Source: Owenia fusiformis (taxonomy: Eukaryota; Annelida; Polychaeta; Sabellida; Oweniidae). From it: DNA of 64,000 nucleotides. Under the pieces are notes generated by a model. That model worked only from the letters and a program-made list of their open reading frames with translations, did not search any database and was not told where the DNA came from. Below, in pieces: positions 1 through 13,347 of the stretch. The position numbers and the translations under genes were made by a program. The first letter of the stretch is position 1, and every line of letters begins with the position of its first letter. The stretch covers positions 39,339,366-39,403,365 of the forward strand of contig CAIIXF020000001.1 of the NCBI GenBank assembly GCA_903813345.2. The letters are read 5' to 3'.

Positions 1-3000
1 TAACCTAAACCCTCTGTTTACATTCTAATTTGTGTAAAATTCAATAAATATTTAATGAGGATGTCGAAGAGAATAGTTTGTTGTCATATTCTTATACCAG
101 TAACTGTACAAACTATCTGATACCCTCAGACTCAGAAAGATAGGACGAATAAAATATATTGTTGATGCGGAAAGGGTGATAAAGCTAAAACCCTCCTTTG
201 TAAATGTGAAGTCAGATTAACTCTTAAAAATGGTATTCTCATCATTTACATACTTCATATTTCAGCAAACAAATTTTTCAATCTTACCACTAGAATCTGA
301 TTTGGGAAGACTCATTATCTATTATCTCATTACCATATGAAACGTAGAGCTAATTGTAGAAATATATTTCTTGGAGTGATTGATTGTATTGGGTGGTAAG
401 TTGGTCAGGGTTTGCTGCGTATTATAGATCCAATAGTACCCTGTATATTAAAGTAGCATGATAATCTCCACTGGTCATAGATTTATTCATCTCCAGGGAG
501 AGAATGTGATGATCTAAATTCTACTGTAATAATCTATATACCCACTAGAATAATTCTGTCCTCAATTATGAAAGCCTTTTCTATTGGGTCAGTCCCCCGG
601 GGTCTTATGTTGATTTTAGATCTCCCGATGAGCTATGGCTGTGAAATAACAGACCATCAAAGAGCTGCTTGATAGAGTACTCCAGTGGGTAGATGCTCAT
701 CAATACTATATAATACAATGAAGCGCTGAGATTCCTACAAAAACATACCATTGAAATTATGGTGATGTTTTCTTGTCATAAAAGCATGAACCCTATGAGG
801 TAACACGGAGGGACTCTGTGACCAGTTAATGAAGTTTTACATTACCAAGTCTTATTCAATATTCTAGTATGTATTTCCCTGAAGCCCACTCTCTCATAAA
901 GAACTGAAATCTCAAACTTAAAAAGGGTTAGAGCTTCAACAAGCAAACTACTAGAATTTGTCTCATTCGGATCTACCAGATCCCCTTTTATATTAGTTTT
1001 GGCCAATTTTGACTACCAATACATTATAATAAAGTTGGAGCAACATAGATTCAGATATTTAACAATCTTGCATGTTGTTTTTTGGCGAGAACTTTTTGCT
1101 AAAAAGGTATTGATTCTATATGTATATATTATTCACTAGTCTAGCGTCATTCAGCCCAACTAATGTCATTGGCACTAGTGTATTAATAGAGTTATGGCAC
1201 ATATTTTTAATTTATTTGGTTAACCAAACCCCCCTTTGTATTCCATCAGAAATTTTATGACTAGGTCTTAAGGTTATTCTTTCCAAACAACATGTTTGAA
1301 AAAATGCTATACCTGCCCATGTTATTTTCTGGTACAAAATAATATATGAAGGCATGTGTGTATTTCCTTGCTTTTTTCAGCAGAAGTATCCTTGCAATGT
1401 CTTCTTTTAGTAAACCTGGTAACAGGTCAATGGCAACTCCTGAAAATGCTGATATTTCAAGAAAAATCATTCAAAATGGTCGCCTTTTCAATTTTCCAAA
1501 TTTATTCTCCAAGTTTCTCAATAACACTGGATTTCCATTGACCACTTACTAGGTTCACTTAGTTATGGCAATGTAATGATACTTTCCTGAAAAAAGCAAA
1601 GAAAATGCCTTCATACTTTAATTTGTACCGAAAAATAACATGGGCAGGTATAGCATTTTTTCAAAAATGTTGTTTGGAAAGAATAACCTTAACAGCAGAT
1701 CTTGCCAGATTCAGGCCTGTGATTTAGATTACCACTAAATGTGTACTATTATGTAAGCAGATATTGGGGATTGATCATCCTTTGATCTTGCTGTAGGGAC
1801 TTAAAGAGGCACATTGTTCAAGAAATCATTCAGATATTGTGTACCTCAGTATGATAAAAGTGATGCATACATTTTGGGGATTGATCATTCTCTTCTTTTT
1901 TGGCAATGCTTGTATTGATCGCTGTACAATTTTACTAATAGAAATATTTTCACGCTGCTTTTCAGTTATGACTCAAAGCCTAGAAAATGATACAGAACTT
2001 ACTCGTATCCAAGATATATTGCTACTAGATCTGTCAATATTCCAATTTGATGTTTTACTTCCCCCAGCGTATTTTTAGCATGTACTTGAACTATCATATC
2101 TTTGAGCAGAGTCTTTGGGTAAAACTTGAGTGGAAATGTTTCAGAAAGATAACCCAAATAGACTCTGGTCCTAAAACAACAGGGCTACTGCCATAAGCTG
2201 AAAAACATTTGCTTCTATCTTTATATGTTACAGGCATATTGAGGATAAGCAGGTTTTATCTCTTGTGTATTGCTTGTCATGTTCAATTCAATGGATTACC
2301 ATTCTTAGATGCTAACATAATACAATTTTGCTAAAGCCTCTCCCAGTTAATGTAGTATTAAAGTGGGACATATTGCCTTAACTTCAGAGTTATTAGAATT
2401 GTCAATGAATAAATGGTGATATAACAATCCACCAGATAGTTTTTTAAAAATATAATAGTGTAAGAAAACTGGATAGACCCAATTTGTTGAAAGAAACATG
2501 TATTACAAGCTTGTCATTTTATTCACAATTTTCAAACATGAGCCAATATTTAGTAGAAATATAAGATAAGTTTCTCAGATTTACAAGAGAAAATCTGAAG
2601 TACCCCTGACCTATATTATATTAATTTATTAATAGATTACGCTGGGAATGTTCATGGTTGCTCTGCAGTCTTTCATTAGCTGATGATTTTTTGCAATTAA
2701 CAATGTATTAGGTTCAGAAATGTCCTGAAAATATAAGCAAAACTTGTAATCATCCCCACTTAATGTTTTTCTCTCTTGTTGTCTGTTTTATTCTGAAATG
2801 CATTAAATCCGAAGAATCGTGATTGATCTGGAAATAAGTAGGTGTAATCTGAATATGTTCACCTATAAAATGGTATAAGTGAAAAAGATGATCCTGGGAA
2901 TAACAACTTGAATCGGCTTGCCTACAAACTGTAATATAGTTTCAATGTTATGTCAGGCATGTGGTTCTTGGTATTTCGAAAATTAATATTTCAAATACAT

Positions 3001-6000
3001 TTTTAATTTGTACCTATTTCTTGATCATGTATTTATGTATTTATGTATTTATTGTTGCTGTTGTTGTTCATTGTCTTGAAATTGTCTAAAATCAAACCAT
3101 GGGTTCACATTATGTTTTGAAATCAGGCCACATACTCTTGTCTATTCAGCGTTGACACATTGCACAGTTATAAAAAAAATTATTATTGAATTGAATATAA
3201 TACATATCAATAGAAAGTACATTTTGAAATATGCTGTCTACCCACCCACATTGAAAATGTCACAATGGGGCTGTTTTTTAAACATTAAAAAGAATGGAGA
3301 TAATAGTTAGCTATATGTTTAAAATAATGAATAAATATGGAAGGAGCCTTTGAAATTATCAGTACATGCAGGAGAAATAGGCAATATGTAGAGACTTTTT
3401 AGAGAAATTGTTGTAAATTGGTCTGGCCAGATTGTGAGTTTGGAGGCTTGGGTAATTACTTAGTTGACAGGTGTTGAATGGCTCTATCTAGGGTATGCAA
3501 CCACAGTTATTTCACAATTCTAGAAAACACCTAGACCAGATTAGATATATATAGTCCAGATATAATTCTAAGTCTATAAAACAGCATAAGATATTGACTC
3601 AATACTTTCAAATAATATGGGTTCTGATATAGTATTATGCAAAATATTTTCACATTTTGAGATCTGTTAGTTGTTCTATAGACAAAACATTTGGTTCTGT
3701 TCTTTTTGAAACAGGATCAGAAAGTTTTTTAGTTTGCATGTAACAGCAATGTCTGAACCTAAATAAACCTGAAAACTACACCATCGTTATAATTGTGATT
3801 GGTGTAAAATACCCAGCAGTTTGCCTGGAGGTTGGATCAGCAAAATCAGGGTGTTAATGTAAAACACATAGCCGAGTATCATTAAACATCAGACCATGAT
3901 TTATATCACAGTCTCATAAAAACAACAAGTGCAAATCTTGCAGATTTCCTCCTGATTTTAACGAAATCTAAATAATTCATAAACATTTTGTTCAGTCCTT
4001 CTTTGTCTGGTGATCAATAGCTTACATGACAATTTGACAGATCATTTCCACAGCATGAAAATTCACAAGAATGAACAACATTTTCCCAAGACAGGTGAAA
4101 GGAATCTGCAAATCCGTTGATTTCCTGGTACAAGTGCAACAACAAGCTAGACCTTTGCCAACCTTGAAATCTATTCCATATGCAAGTGACGCCTTGATAT
4201 GCAATCAGAACATGGCACAGCAAGATCTCTTGGGAAAATTGAAATTTTTATCTATGTGAGAAACATGCTCTTTTATTTCACTTCCCATGTTCTCCATACT
4301 GATCTACCAGTGTATTTCTGTCAAGCGTATGTAATATCTTGATGAATCAAGATGATATTCCCAGCAATTTAAGCACATTGTCTTCCTGTTCATAATCTCC
4401 TTACGGGTTCACAATCATGCAGCCAGATCATTTAGGGTGCAGCACTAAGGTACAACAATAGGGTTAAATTACTAGAAATTTTGTAGATACTCTTCAGATA
4501 TTTCAGATTTATTGCTGAGAAGAATTTCAATGTCATGGTTTATCAAGATGGGAGCTAGAGTTTTAAACTGTTATAGCGAAGGTTTTTTCATGCCTTTCAA
4601 GTGTTACCCCTTGTGCTTTCTGCCAGTTGAAGACAGTTTGCAGAGTGGAAAAAATGGTCAAAATTCCAATAATTTGGGTATTTCCTAGTCATGACACTCA
4701 GTTAAGAATCTTGCAAGTATGTGAGATATTTCATTCACCTGTCAAGGAGAGATAGTGACATTACTATGATCAGGATGGCATACTAGTATTATGCAGGGTT
4801 AAATCTATTGTCAAGATTATGGATTATCAGCTGTTGTTTTATACTGACGAGTGTCAGACAGGTACATGATATAGTTATGTCTCATATGCCTAATGGATGA
4901 GTACTATTTTTAACACGCCATTATATTAGCACTGAATAACATCACACTATCCCCATTCCAATAAAATACTAATTTCATTAGGATGATTTTTATCTCATAG
5001 GCTTAGATAGTAATATTGTCAGGCAGTAGACTATATGGCTTAATAGATGGCATGTGTGATGTGAAGCAAATATTTATTCCAATATTAATTCCTTTATGTA
5101 ATAATAGATAGCGTGCTAGTTTGGATTTGGATTTCATACTTTTAGCTGCATTACATTAGGATAGATGGCACATCAGCATATTCATGAATTGTGTTTGCCT
5201 TTAGCCAAGATTGGTACAATTTATATGCAAAAGTTGATTGAATTATTGTATGTATTGATTAGGCTACCCTGTGATTCAAGTGCTACAGAATTGTGTTATG
5301 TGTTTATTACATCGCTGGAAGTGCATTTCAATCTATTTGTTTACACAGTGAAGAATGAGTGGAAATTCAAGTCTGAAATAAAGTGAGTGATGAAAAATGT
5401 TGGCAGGCCTGTTTCATGTCAAAAATGCTATATATTGTGACACAACTTAGCCAGATTAGGAAAAATCTAGTCCCCTTATTTTTCTTTTTTTCTGTGTAGG
5501 AGGGAAGTTAACTTTCAATATATGAAATTGCTCATATAATATAATATGAGAAAGTAAATTAGAGTTGAGTATTTAAAATTGAATTTTTGGAACTTGAAGG
5601 CCATTGCATTTTAATGCAATTTGGGTACATTTACTTTTAGGGAAAAATCTTCTACGGTTCTTACATAACAGTATAATAAATTGTTTTTAGAGACTCCATA
5701 CTCATTTCAACATATTTGTCAATTTGAATTATTATCCATTTGATTAACAGGTTATTCATTTACATGAAACCAGAGCTCTGCATTTTACCACTTGTGCGTT
5801 ACATCATTATCGCCAATCTGCCTGACACTAACCATTTAATGAAATTATCATTATCTGTGAATTATCTAATATTGGTAGCGTCTAGTGACATCATTGTTTA
5901 ACTGATATCTTTGATTATCTTCCAGTTATGATATGGCAACTACATTATTAAATGATTGTCATGGTTTGTTACATTTAATTATAGTATAAATGATACAATC

Positions 6001-7072
6001 TTGTAATGGGGAGTTTATTTAAAGAATTGCAATTACAGCTGAAGAATTGATGATGTTGTCTTTGAATTTCTCCACAGGTACTCTAAGAGTTGGTGGTTCT
6101 TGATTATTGGTAGTATCAGTCTTGTTTATTGACCAATAGAGGCCAATATAGGGAGTTGTAAAGCTGCCAATAAGCAGATATAACACATGCAAGTAGATTG
6201 GTAACAATCCACTTAGATATGAGTGCCTTACAAACTGTAACCATATAGAATTTATCACATTTTGGAAGAAAACACAGGGGTACTAAAGTAGCCGAAATGA
6301 TGAGACAGAATTTGGATTAATATATCATTGACTTGGATTGCAGATATGTTTTGAATACTAACATGTCACATTAGACCAGCTGTAGACACAAGGACACCAG
6401 GGGTTGCAGAGTGTTGATTTTTGTTTTATTTAGGAGGATTTTAGCAGTTGGTGCAGAGGAATACAAACACATGGTGCTTCGTGTTGATGGACATTGTTTT
6501 CAACAAGCGCTTTTCAGGAATAGTATACCCCCTAATGCCTGGATCTATGACTTGAGGATTATTCTTTCTTATGATTTTCAATGTGTAGCGACTGTATTCC
6601 TGAGGAACAGTAACCTAAGCTGTCATTTTACTACAGAGTGCAAGGAACTACAGGGTGTATACTGAAAGGATCATTATTCATAAGAATTCTTTTAACTTTC
6701 TAAAGGAATTACAGCATTGTTAATGAGTGACAAATCTTGGAATTTTCAACTGGTTTTGGTATTACCTCCAACCCAAATTTGGATTTACCCAGAGTCTAAT
6801 GCCGCTAACGAACATTGAAGGATTTACCAGAAGCTTATTCTTTCTTAGGATTTACAATATATGTATGTGATCATACTTTCTTAGGATCTGAGTAGAGGAT
6901 TACCCTGTGATTAGGGCGTGTGTATGGTATATGCTGCTGTGATCGAACTCTGGTATTCTTTCTCATGATCCCTACCCCAGATTGGATTACCTCATGGTAT
7001 ATGGTGCTGTAACATTGTAGGATCATCTATATGCAGTTATTCTCTTGCTCACTATTGTTGTTTTTGTGTTCA
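1..7072. other. Upstream non-coding region
   Basis: AT-rich sequence with no convincing exon. Short open frames at 1839-2078, 5165-5386 and 6411-6665 show no recognisable domain and no family resemblance. The only clear structure is the foldback at 1268-1692. It may be 5' flank, or an intron after an upstream untranslated first exon. I see no convincing promoter. Confidence 0.6.
1268..1692. repeat. Long foldback (palindromic) element, about 425 bp
   Basis: The left arm starts TTAAGGTTATTCTTTCC and the right arm ends with its reverse complement. The arms stay alignable (ACCTGCCCATGTTATTTT, ATGAAGGCA, CTTGCTTTTTTCAG, then GGTCAATGG) almost to the centre near 1480, with mismatches increasing inward. 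The whole segment can therefore fold into one imperfect hairpin of roughly 200 bp. It looks like a foldback/MITE-type element or a local inverted duplication. Short open frames on both strands inside it are products of the symmetry. Confidence 0.85.
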
Positions 7073-7074
7073 GG
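7071..7074 (+). promoter_or_regulatory. Probable 3' splice site opening the first coding exon
   Basis: A pyrimidine-rich run ending TTTTTGTGTTCAG precedes the start codon by about 25 nt, so the 5' untranslated leader probably begins at 7074. The same bases read CAGGTAAGG, which is also a perfect 5' splice-site consensus. An in-frame TAA at 7075-7077 rules out coding sequence continuing from upstream. Confidence 0.5.
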
Positions 7075-7098
7075 TAAGGGTGTATGTATGCAGAGGTT

Positions 7099-7162
7099 AT
7101 GACACTGTGGCTGCAGGCGTGGCTTGCCCTCGTCTTACTGGTGCTCGTTGTCACATCAGATG
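7099..7162 (+). CDS. LAR: LAR exon 1: signal peptide
   Basis: Encodes a start methionine followed by a hydrophobic leader (LALVLLVLVV core) and a TSD cleavage-like region, a typical secretory signal peptide of about 20 residues. The exon ends phase 1 at a strong donor, GATG|GTAAGT. I chose the ATG at 7099 because it has G at -3 and the hydrophobic core follows at once. An in-frame ATG at 7084 would add five residues (MYAEV), but its context is weaker. Upstream the frame is closed by TAA at 7075. The split codon joins to exon 2 as Asp. Confidence 0.85.
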
Positions 7163-7600
7163 GTAAGTACAAATACTTTTTTATTATGACATTTTACGTA
7201 ACACCAGATTTCATTCGGATGTATCTAGATTTAAATTGACCCACTCCTCACCTTTGCCCTACTAAAGCAAGCCTCAACCAATAGCTGAAATTAAAAAAAA
7301 ACAATTGGCTGTTTGGTAATTACTAAAATAGGAGTTAAGTACAGCGATAGTGCTTTTGTCCGATATCTTTAGGCTATTGTTAATAATGAATGAAGATTAA
7401 ATGGGTGAATGTTTTTAGTCTTTTGGGAAAATTCAGCTTTGCTTATTGAAATATTAGTATCTAGTATGTTTTATTTTATGGGATTTTATTCTTCTTAAAT
7501 CTTGCATCAAGTGTCTATTTTTCTTTCACCTATTTCTCCAGCTTTTGTCCATCTTGGATTTCCAAGATGTTGTCATAAATGAAAAATAAGTGAGTTTTGT

Positions 7601-7691
7601 CATCCTCTTAACAGAGGGGCTCAGACATCATCCACCAGTTAATTGAAGGAAGAAATGTGTATGATATATGGAGCCCTGCATTCGGAGAATG
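7601..7691. repeat. CATCCTCC-family foldback, divergent member
   Basis: Begins CATCCTC, contains AGACATCATCCAC and closes with CTGCATTCGGAGAATG. These landmarks sit in the same order and near-identical spacing in the element at 28189-28279 (also 91 bp). The terminal inverted repeats are decayed. Confidence 0.5.
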
Positions 7692-10640
7692 GGGTTTTGT
7701 ATGCAAGATGTAGAAACATGCAATAAGGGTTAGGGGAGAGGTCACTTATACACAAAGTTGATTCTAAAGGACCCTTTACTTGTTAACATACATTCTTTAT
7801 GATCTATATATTACCATATAATCAGTAAACTGGGATAGATTTTGCCAGTCCCTTGACTCAATGAATCAATGATTGAACCCTGGGGACAATGAGACAACAC
7901 TGAGCAGACAATATTACACTTGCATAAACCAAGCCTCTCTACTCCTTTTTGGGGAATTTGATTACCTGAAACACTGATTGTGTATTCGGGAGGAAGGAAT
8001 CAGCCAGTCATGGGAGTTGTATGCAAATAGCATGCATGCTCGGGTGCATTTTGATGACAATTTTAGAATGTGTAGCAACTACTGAATGAAGGTTGCGAGG
8101 CTTTGGGTAATTTTCTGTGAAGTAATGATTAAAAAACAACAATTGGTGATTTATTTCACAGCGTGCAAAGTTAACTCAACTTACTTTTTATCATTGGAAC
8201 TTTTGTCCAGGTGCAAAACACTTTCCCCGATTTAATATAAATATTTCATTAATTTTGATTTTATAAAAGAAACTTGTTTTTCGTGAAATTAATAAGAGGT
8301 GTTTTGAATAAATAGTCCTTTGGGGTAGAATGATGGATCTTGTAGGAGAAATTACCTTTGAGTAAAATATTAAATTGTGGTCATATTTCAAAAATGGAAA
8401 TTAAGAGCAATGGAAAGAGTGAAACAGTGATAAAGATATACCAGAAATATAGACTTACCATTGAGAAATTCTAGTCACGATCTTAAAGGAGTAATATTGT
8501 ATTAATTGCCATTGCAAATGTTATTCAGTTAAAGGGAGCATAAAGTTGTATTAAAATAGTGACAAACTACAAAACATGATTTGTTATATGCTACATTTTT
8601 TACAGTCTGTTGTCCTTTAATTTTCCTTCAAACAGTAGTATTTCCTTTTGTAGTATTTGTTGAATTAAACTAAACGAGGCTGGTTTTATTGTAATTTCTG
8701 ACATAATTGCTTTGGCAACTCTTGGAAAATACAGTCGCCATCAAGATTCCTGTACCATTCTCAAGTTGCCCCTAATGTCCTTAATTCAATATAAAATACA
8801 TTAGGCAAGTCACTATTACAACATCTCTGATGTTCTTGATTACAGTGTAATAACAATTATCTAAGAACATTCTCTGAAACTTCATTGACATTATTTCATT
8901 GAGAAGAAACACATTGCATGAATTATATTATCCTCTTTTCTTCAATATATGTTAATTATAACATAATAAATGTTCATTTTAAGAGAACTTTAATATTGCA
9001 ATAAAAAAATTTATATGGATATAAAAATTGATTTGGAAATACTGAATAAGTATAACATCTTTGATGAGTGACTTTATTTTCATTTCAGTTAAATAAATGA
9101 AGATGGCATATTTTATTTACACTTGTATAATTACACGAATATCATGTATAGGAAACATCTATATGCAAGTGAGTGATGGATCTAGGTTATCTATCTACCA
9201 TGGTTCAAAGAACATATATTATTAGAACCAATGGGGTGAAAATATGAATTATGATAAAAATGAAATATATGACATTCCTTGGGGTCATATAATCAATAAC
9301 TGATTGGTGTAACTAAAATGGCATCTGCTCTGTAATTTAATTTGACTTGTAATAGCCATCGGTCAGTTAAATGCATAAAATATTCATTGGTAGAATAATA
9401 TTTATCTTAAGTATTAATTTGAAACCATTATGATACCATTAAGAAAACCAACAAATGACTCACAGACTGACTACTATATCTATACTGTAGTATTGGTAGA
9501 TTGTTGATATCATGTGTTCATAAAACAAAATAAATATTTAGAACAAATAAATAATCATTTGATGAAGTACCTATCATGTACATGTGCTAATATGAACCAA
9601 AAAATGATGTTGATGAAGCTTTTTTCTTCATTGATATTGCCTTGCGGGGAAATGTATTATTTTCCATAATTTTATTATTACTACAACAGTATATCAGATC
9701 ATAGGAAGTCTCTTAATATCAAGTGTAAATATTAGGTATGATTTTAGAAATTCTCCCGTGTATCTTCTCATTTTCACTACAGATCTCATAGGCCATGATT
9801 GAGTAGAAATATATTTAAATGTTTTCCCAGATGGAAATTGATATTCCAGTTTGTATATCACAAGCACCAGGAGTAAGAAAATATAGCATATTCTGATATT
9901 TCTTCAAAATATAATCACTCAAGCGCAAATCAAATTATTGCTACATCATATGTGTCTTTCATGATTGGTGTTTCGCAGATGAAAGTGTTGGAGAAATATG
10001 TTATGAATAAAAATAAATAGCCATATTCTTGACTTGATTCTCCTGGTCTTTGATCATGACTGGTTCAATAACATACTTGCACTCGACCCTGGCTAGAAAA
10101 ATAGTCATATTACCTCAACTCATGAATGCTCAAAATCACAACAGAAGTGTAATAAACTCTGAATGTTTGAACAAACAATTTGATCATTGTGATCGTAAAT
10201 CTAAAACGCAGCTGAGAAAGTGTTGATCTAATTGACTTTTTGCTCTTGTTATTACTATCCATTGATTCTTGTGAAGAAAGGTTTGATACTTATGCAATGC
10301 ATTACATCTTATTAATTAAACAACATGGCAGGCTTTTTGATGTCACCACAACTACAGGGAAGTGGTGACGTGCTGTAATAGCCATCCTTTTTGGTCACCT
10401 ATGGTATCCTTCATTCAAAGGACTTCATTTATTACTCAATTCAAAGAATGGAAAGAAGTGAAATACACTTAGACGAAGGATTACCTATGGTATTCTGTGC
10501 CAGCTTCTAACAAAATGTTACACTTTTGTAGTAGGAACCAAGAAGGAACATTTTGTCACGCCAATGCCTCATTATATCGTAAAAGATAGAGGAATGGAAT
10601 ACAAAATCTTCGGGTATATAAATGCTTATAGAAACCTGAA

Positions 10641-10777
10641 GGTGGAAGGTCAGCGCGTAGGTCAAAAGTGTTTTACCCAAACTGTCACCGGTACCCGTCG
10701 AGGGGGTGGGGCTATTAAACTGTAATATGGTCTCTACTAGGCAGAGTGTAGTTTAACTAGACTCTGCATGCAGGGTA
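10641..10777. repeat. TACCCT-family repeat, one end only
   Basis: Shares nearly identical sequence with 52589-52721: GGTCAGCGCGTAGGTCAAAA, CCCAAACTGTCACCGGTACC, and a terminal hairpin GCAGAGT...ACTCTGC followed by GCAGGGTA. The other half of the element seen at 52344-52721 is missing here, so this is a truncated copy. Confidence 0.75.
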
Positions 10778-11421
10778 AAGAAAATTGTAACATTTCATTT
10801 AAAAATTGAAAATATGAAGAAACTTTAAGGTATGAAACCTAGGGAGTGTGACTGAGCCTAACTGCTTCAATTCTAGCTCTGTGAGCCTTTTCTGTGTGTT
10901 TAACTTTACTATCTCTATTGATCATATTGATTAGTCCTCCTACATTGATTGCTTCTTTGGCAGGTACATTCCCTTCGCAATGTTTTACATTGTCAGAAGT
11001 AGTGATCATGCCTATTTTTCTCTCTCCCAAGGAAATATCAAAATAGATGACGTATCATCCATTTAAATGCATTGATCATTCTTTGTTCTTTAGAAATGAA
11101 TTGATCTCTGCTATCTGTTAATGAATCTAACAATACTGAGGGCACTATGACATTTGTATAATACCTTGTGCCAGAAGAAAGCTAATGTACCATTCTGGGG
11201 ACTGGCAATATCTTCATATTCTGTGGAAAGATTGGCCCTATGGTATATAATTAGTAGACACAAGTCTCTGTTTTCTTATATGTTTTCATGAGCTTTTTGC
11301 ATAAAATACTTTGAAAGTTACAATCTTTCAAACTCAAAACTGGTTTTGAAAAATGACCCATTTTATGTAAAAATGAATATCTACAAAAATGAATAATTAG
11401 AACAGCATTATTTTGTGGCAG

Positions 11422-11441
11422 TTTTAGCATTAATGCTAAAA
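11422..11441. repeat. Perfect 20-bp palindrome
   Basis: TTTTAGCATTAATGCTAAAA reads identically on both strands. No associated gene or element is apparent; it may be chance in AT-rich DNA. Confidence 0.6.
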
Positions 11442-12117
11442 TGATAGCAAGTGATATTTCTTGTTAATGTAAAACTGGTAGACACTTCTAACATTGTTGA
11501 CTTTTATTATCTCCCAAGAGTAAGATTGGTTTGCTTTAATAAATTGCCCTTGTTTGGGATTGTGTTTCTTGTAGACCTGATTAGCTGAAATGAAATTCTA
11601 TAAGATCGAATTGATCAACATCAGTCATGGGAGATGTCACCAACTCTTAATAGTTGACTGTTGTGGTCAGTTGGGAAATCAGTAATATTGGTTTGTCAGA
11701 ATTGGTCAAATCATGTTTCATTTCTATGAACCCATTTGATAACATCGTTTAATACAGTAACACATATCAAATCTTTTTGATTTTGTGAATATTATGTTGG
11801 TCGTTTGTAGCTTTTACAAAATAAGATTGCAGACGTGTACTGGTGATATATTAATTATTTAAATATCTTGATCTTGACTCTAAATTCAATTATCTCTTGT
11901 TCATGTCTTTTGCTCATTAATTGAATAAATGTGACAACTTGAGCAGAAAAATCAATGCCTCTATATTGAGATTAATAGATATCTACATATGACTGCAAGC
12001 TATATTTGTTTTTAGTCTCGTCTCCATTTCATGTGATCCTCCTACATATCTCACCTCTATAAGAGATGCAGCGGATAAGAGATATGGATCCAAGGATTTG
12101 ATGCAGGACAGTCAACA

Positions 12118-12387
12118 CCCTTGGTCTAACATCCTCCGATCACAAGGCTTCAAAATCTAGAACATATTCTTTCTTTTTACCCCTGCGATAAGCAGTTACC
12201 ATTTCCCCGATTAAGAACTCACAATCTGATTGGCTGTCGCAACACTGCGACAGAAATCATGTTTAAGTCATTGCGCATAATTAGATCACGTGATTCAGTT
12301 AAATCGGGCGCGTCCAAATTGGTTATAGCAGGGGGAAGAAGGAGGTACGGATTCTGGACACCTGCTTAGGAGGATGTGGTCTAAGGG
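12118..12387. repeat. CATCCTCC-family foldback element, about 270 bp
   Basis: Outer inverted ends are CCCTTGGTCTAACATCCTCC on the left and AGGAGGATGTGGTCTAAGGG on the right. A second inverted pair lies inside (CCCCTGCGATAA...CCCCGATTAA against TTAAATCGGG...TTATAGCAGGGG). In the centre is a perfect 7-bp hairpin, TGTCGCA-ACAC-TGCGACA, at 12235-12252. The GC content is higher than the surroundings. The right half shares AGAAGGAGGTAC and TTCTGGA with the element at 19641-19837. Confidence 0.8.
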
Positions 12388-13162
12388 TACTTGTATATTG
12401 CTCTCTATAACTGCTAATGAAGCCTGATCTTGAAGGATGGACTGTTGACTGATGACAAGTCCGACCAGATGCTAGTCTTGAATACAAGCTAGAAAAACCA
12501 ATAGTATTTTGTCAAGTTGTTTCATAAAAAAGCTCACACCTGAGTATTCTTCAGGCTTGTATGTTAGACGAGTGCTAATGATGTACAATATACAACTGAT
12601 TACATCTTCGCATTAAGGTCTCTCGTTAATTAATTCAATCATCAAAAGGGAATGCCCTTGTTATATGTATGAATCACTTCAAAAAGAACTGGACCATGCT
12701 GATAGAGCTGCTTTGCTACAATACAAGCTTTGCAACTCTCTGAATTATCAAACTAGAATGCATTTACTAAACCATCATTGCATTTCTGTATGAAGAAACA
12801 CGAGAGACGAGTCAAGATGACCAAAATGTTCAAATTATTATTAACATGTATAAAGGTTATAAATTGAGGTTGGGACACACAGTGAACCAGTCCCAAAACC
12901 ATTAAATGAGAAAAATGCATTACTCTTCCGGGTTTTGAATGAGAAATTTGGGGTTTTCGTGCGAATATGATATTATTATACATTGCTAATAATTTTATAT
13001 CTTGTACTAAATATATTGAGCAATAACTTTATTTGAATATTTTTAGAAAGAGGGATTTTTAGCATTTATATTCCTATCGTGATCAATATGCTTGGTGAAG
13101 AATATTTTGTCGTTAGTGAAATATTATTTTTTCCATGTACAGTGTTACTCAGAGGTTTTTGT

Positions 13163-13231
13163 TAATGGCTAAGATGTAGCATGTCTTCCTTTTGTGCACG
13201 AGGTCCTTGGTTCAATTCCAAGTTGGGATAA
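13163..13231 (+). repeat. tRNA-derived SINE-like fragment (+ strand)
   Basis: Contains an A-box-like TGGCTAAGATGT and, at tRNA-like spacing, a perfect B box GGTTCAATTCC flanked by CTT/AAG pairing as in a T-stem. The segment does not fold as an intact tRNA (acceptor stem not evident). It is most likely a SINE head or tRNA pseudogene. Confidence 0.45.
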
Positions 13232-13239
13232 ATGAATAA

Positions 13240-13347
13240 ACACAAGGAGCTCACGCGTCTCGAACTCACTACCACATGGTTATGACGTCATCGCCTAGCT
13301 GAGTTCGTTCTGGCGCTCTAGACCATTCGGCCAACTCGGCAACCCCA
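13240..13347 (-). repeat. tRNA-derived SINE-like fragment (- strand)
   Basis: The reverse complement begins GGGGTTGCCGAGTTGGCCGA and contains the A box TGGCCGAATGG typical of Leu/Ser tRNAs, then a B-box-like AGTTCGAGAC about 65 nt later. The A-B spacing and the extended middle part fit a tRNA-derived SINE or decayed long-variable-arm tRNA. It lies back to back with the + strand tRNA-like fragment at 13163-13231. Confidence 0.5.

Noticed and set aside
10839-11030. 63-codon minus-strand frame with protein-like composition
   Set aside because: The residue mix looks more coding-like than most, but I recognise no family and it sits beside a truncated repeat; at most a transposon remnant.
13240-13347. 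Functional tRNA-Leu or tRNA-Ser gene on the minus strand
   Set aside because: Boxes A and B are recognisable but acceptor and anticodon stems do not pair convincingly; fits a SINE or pseudogene better.
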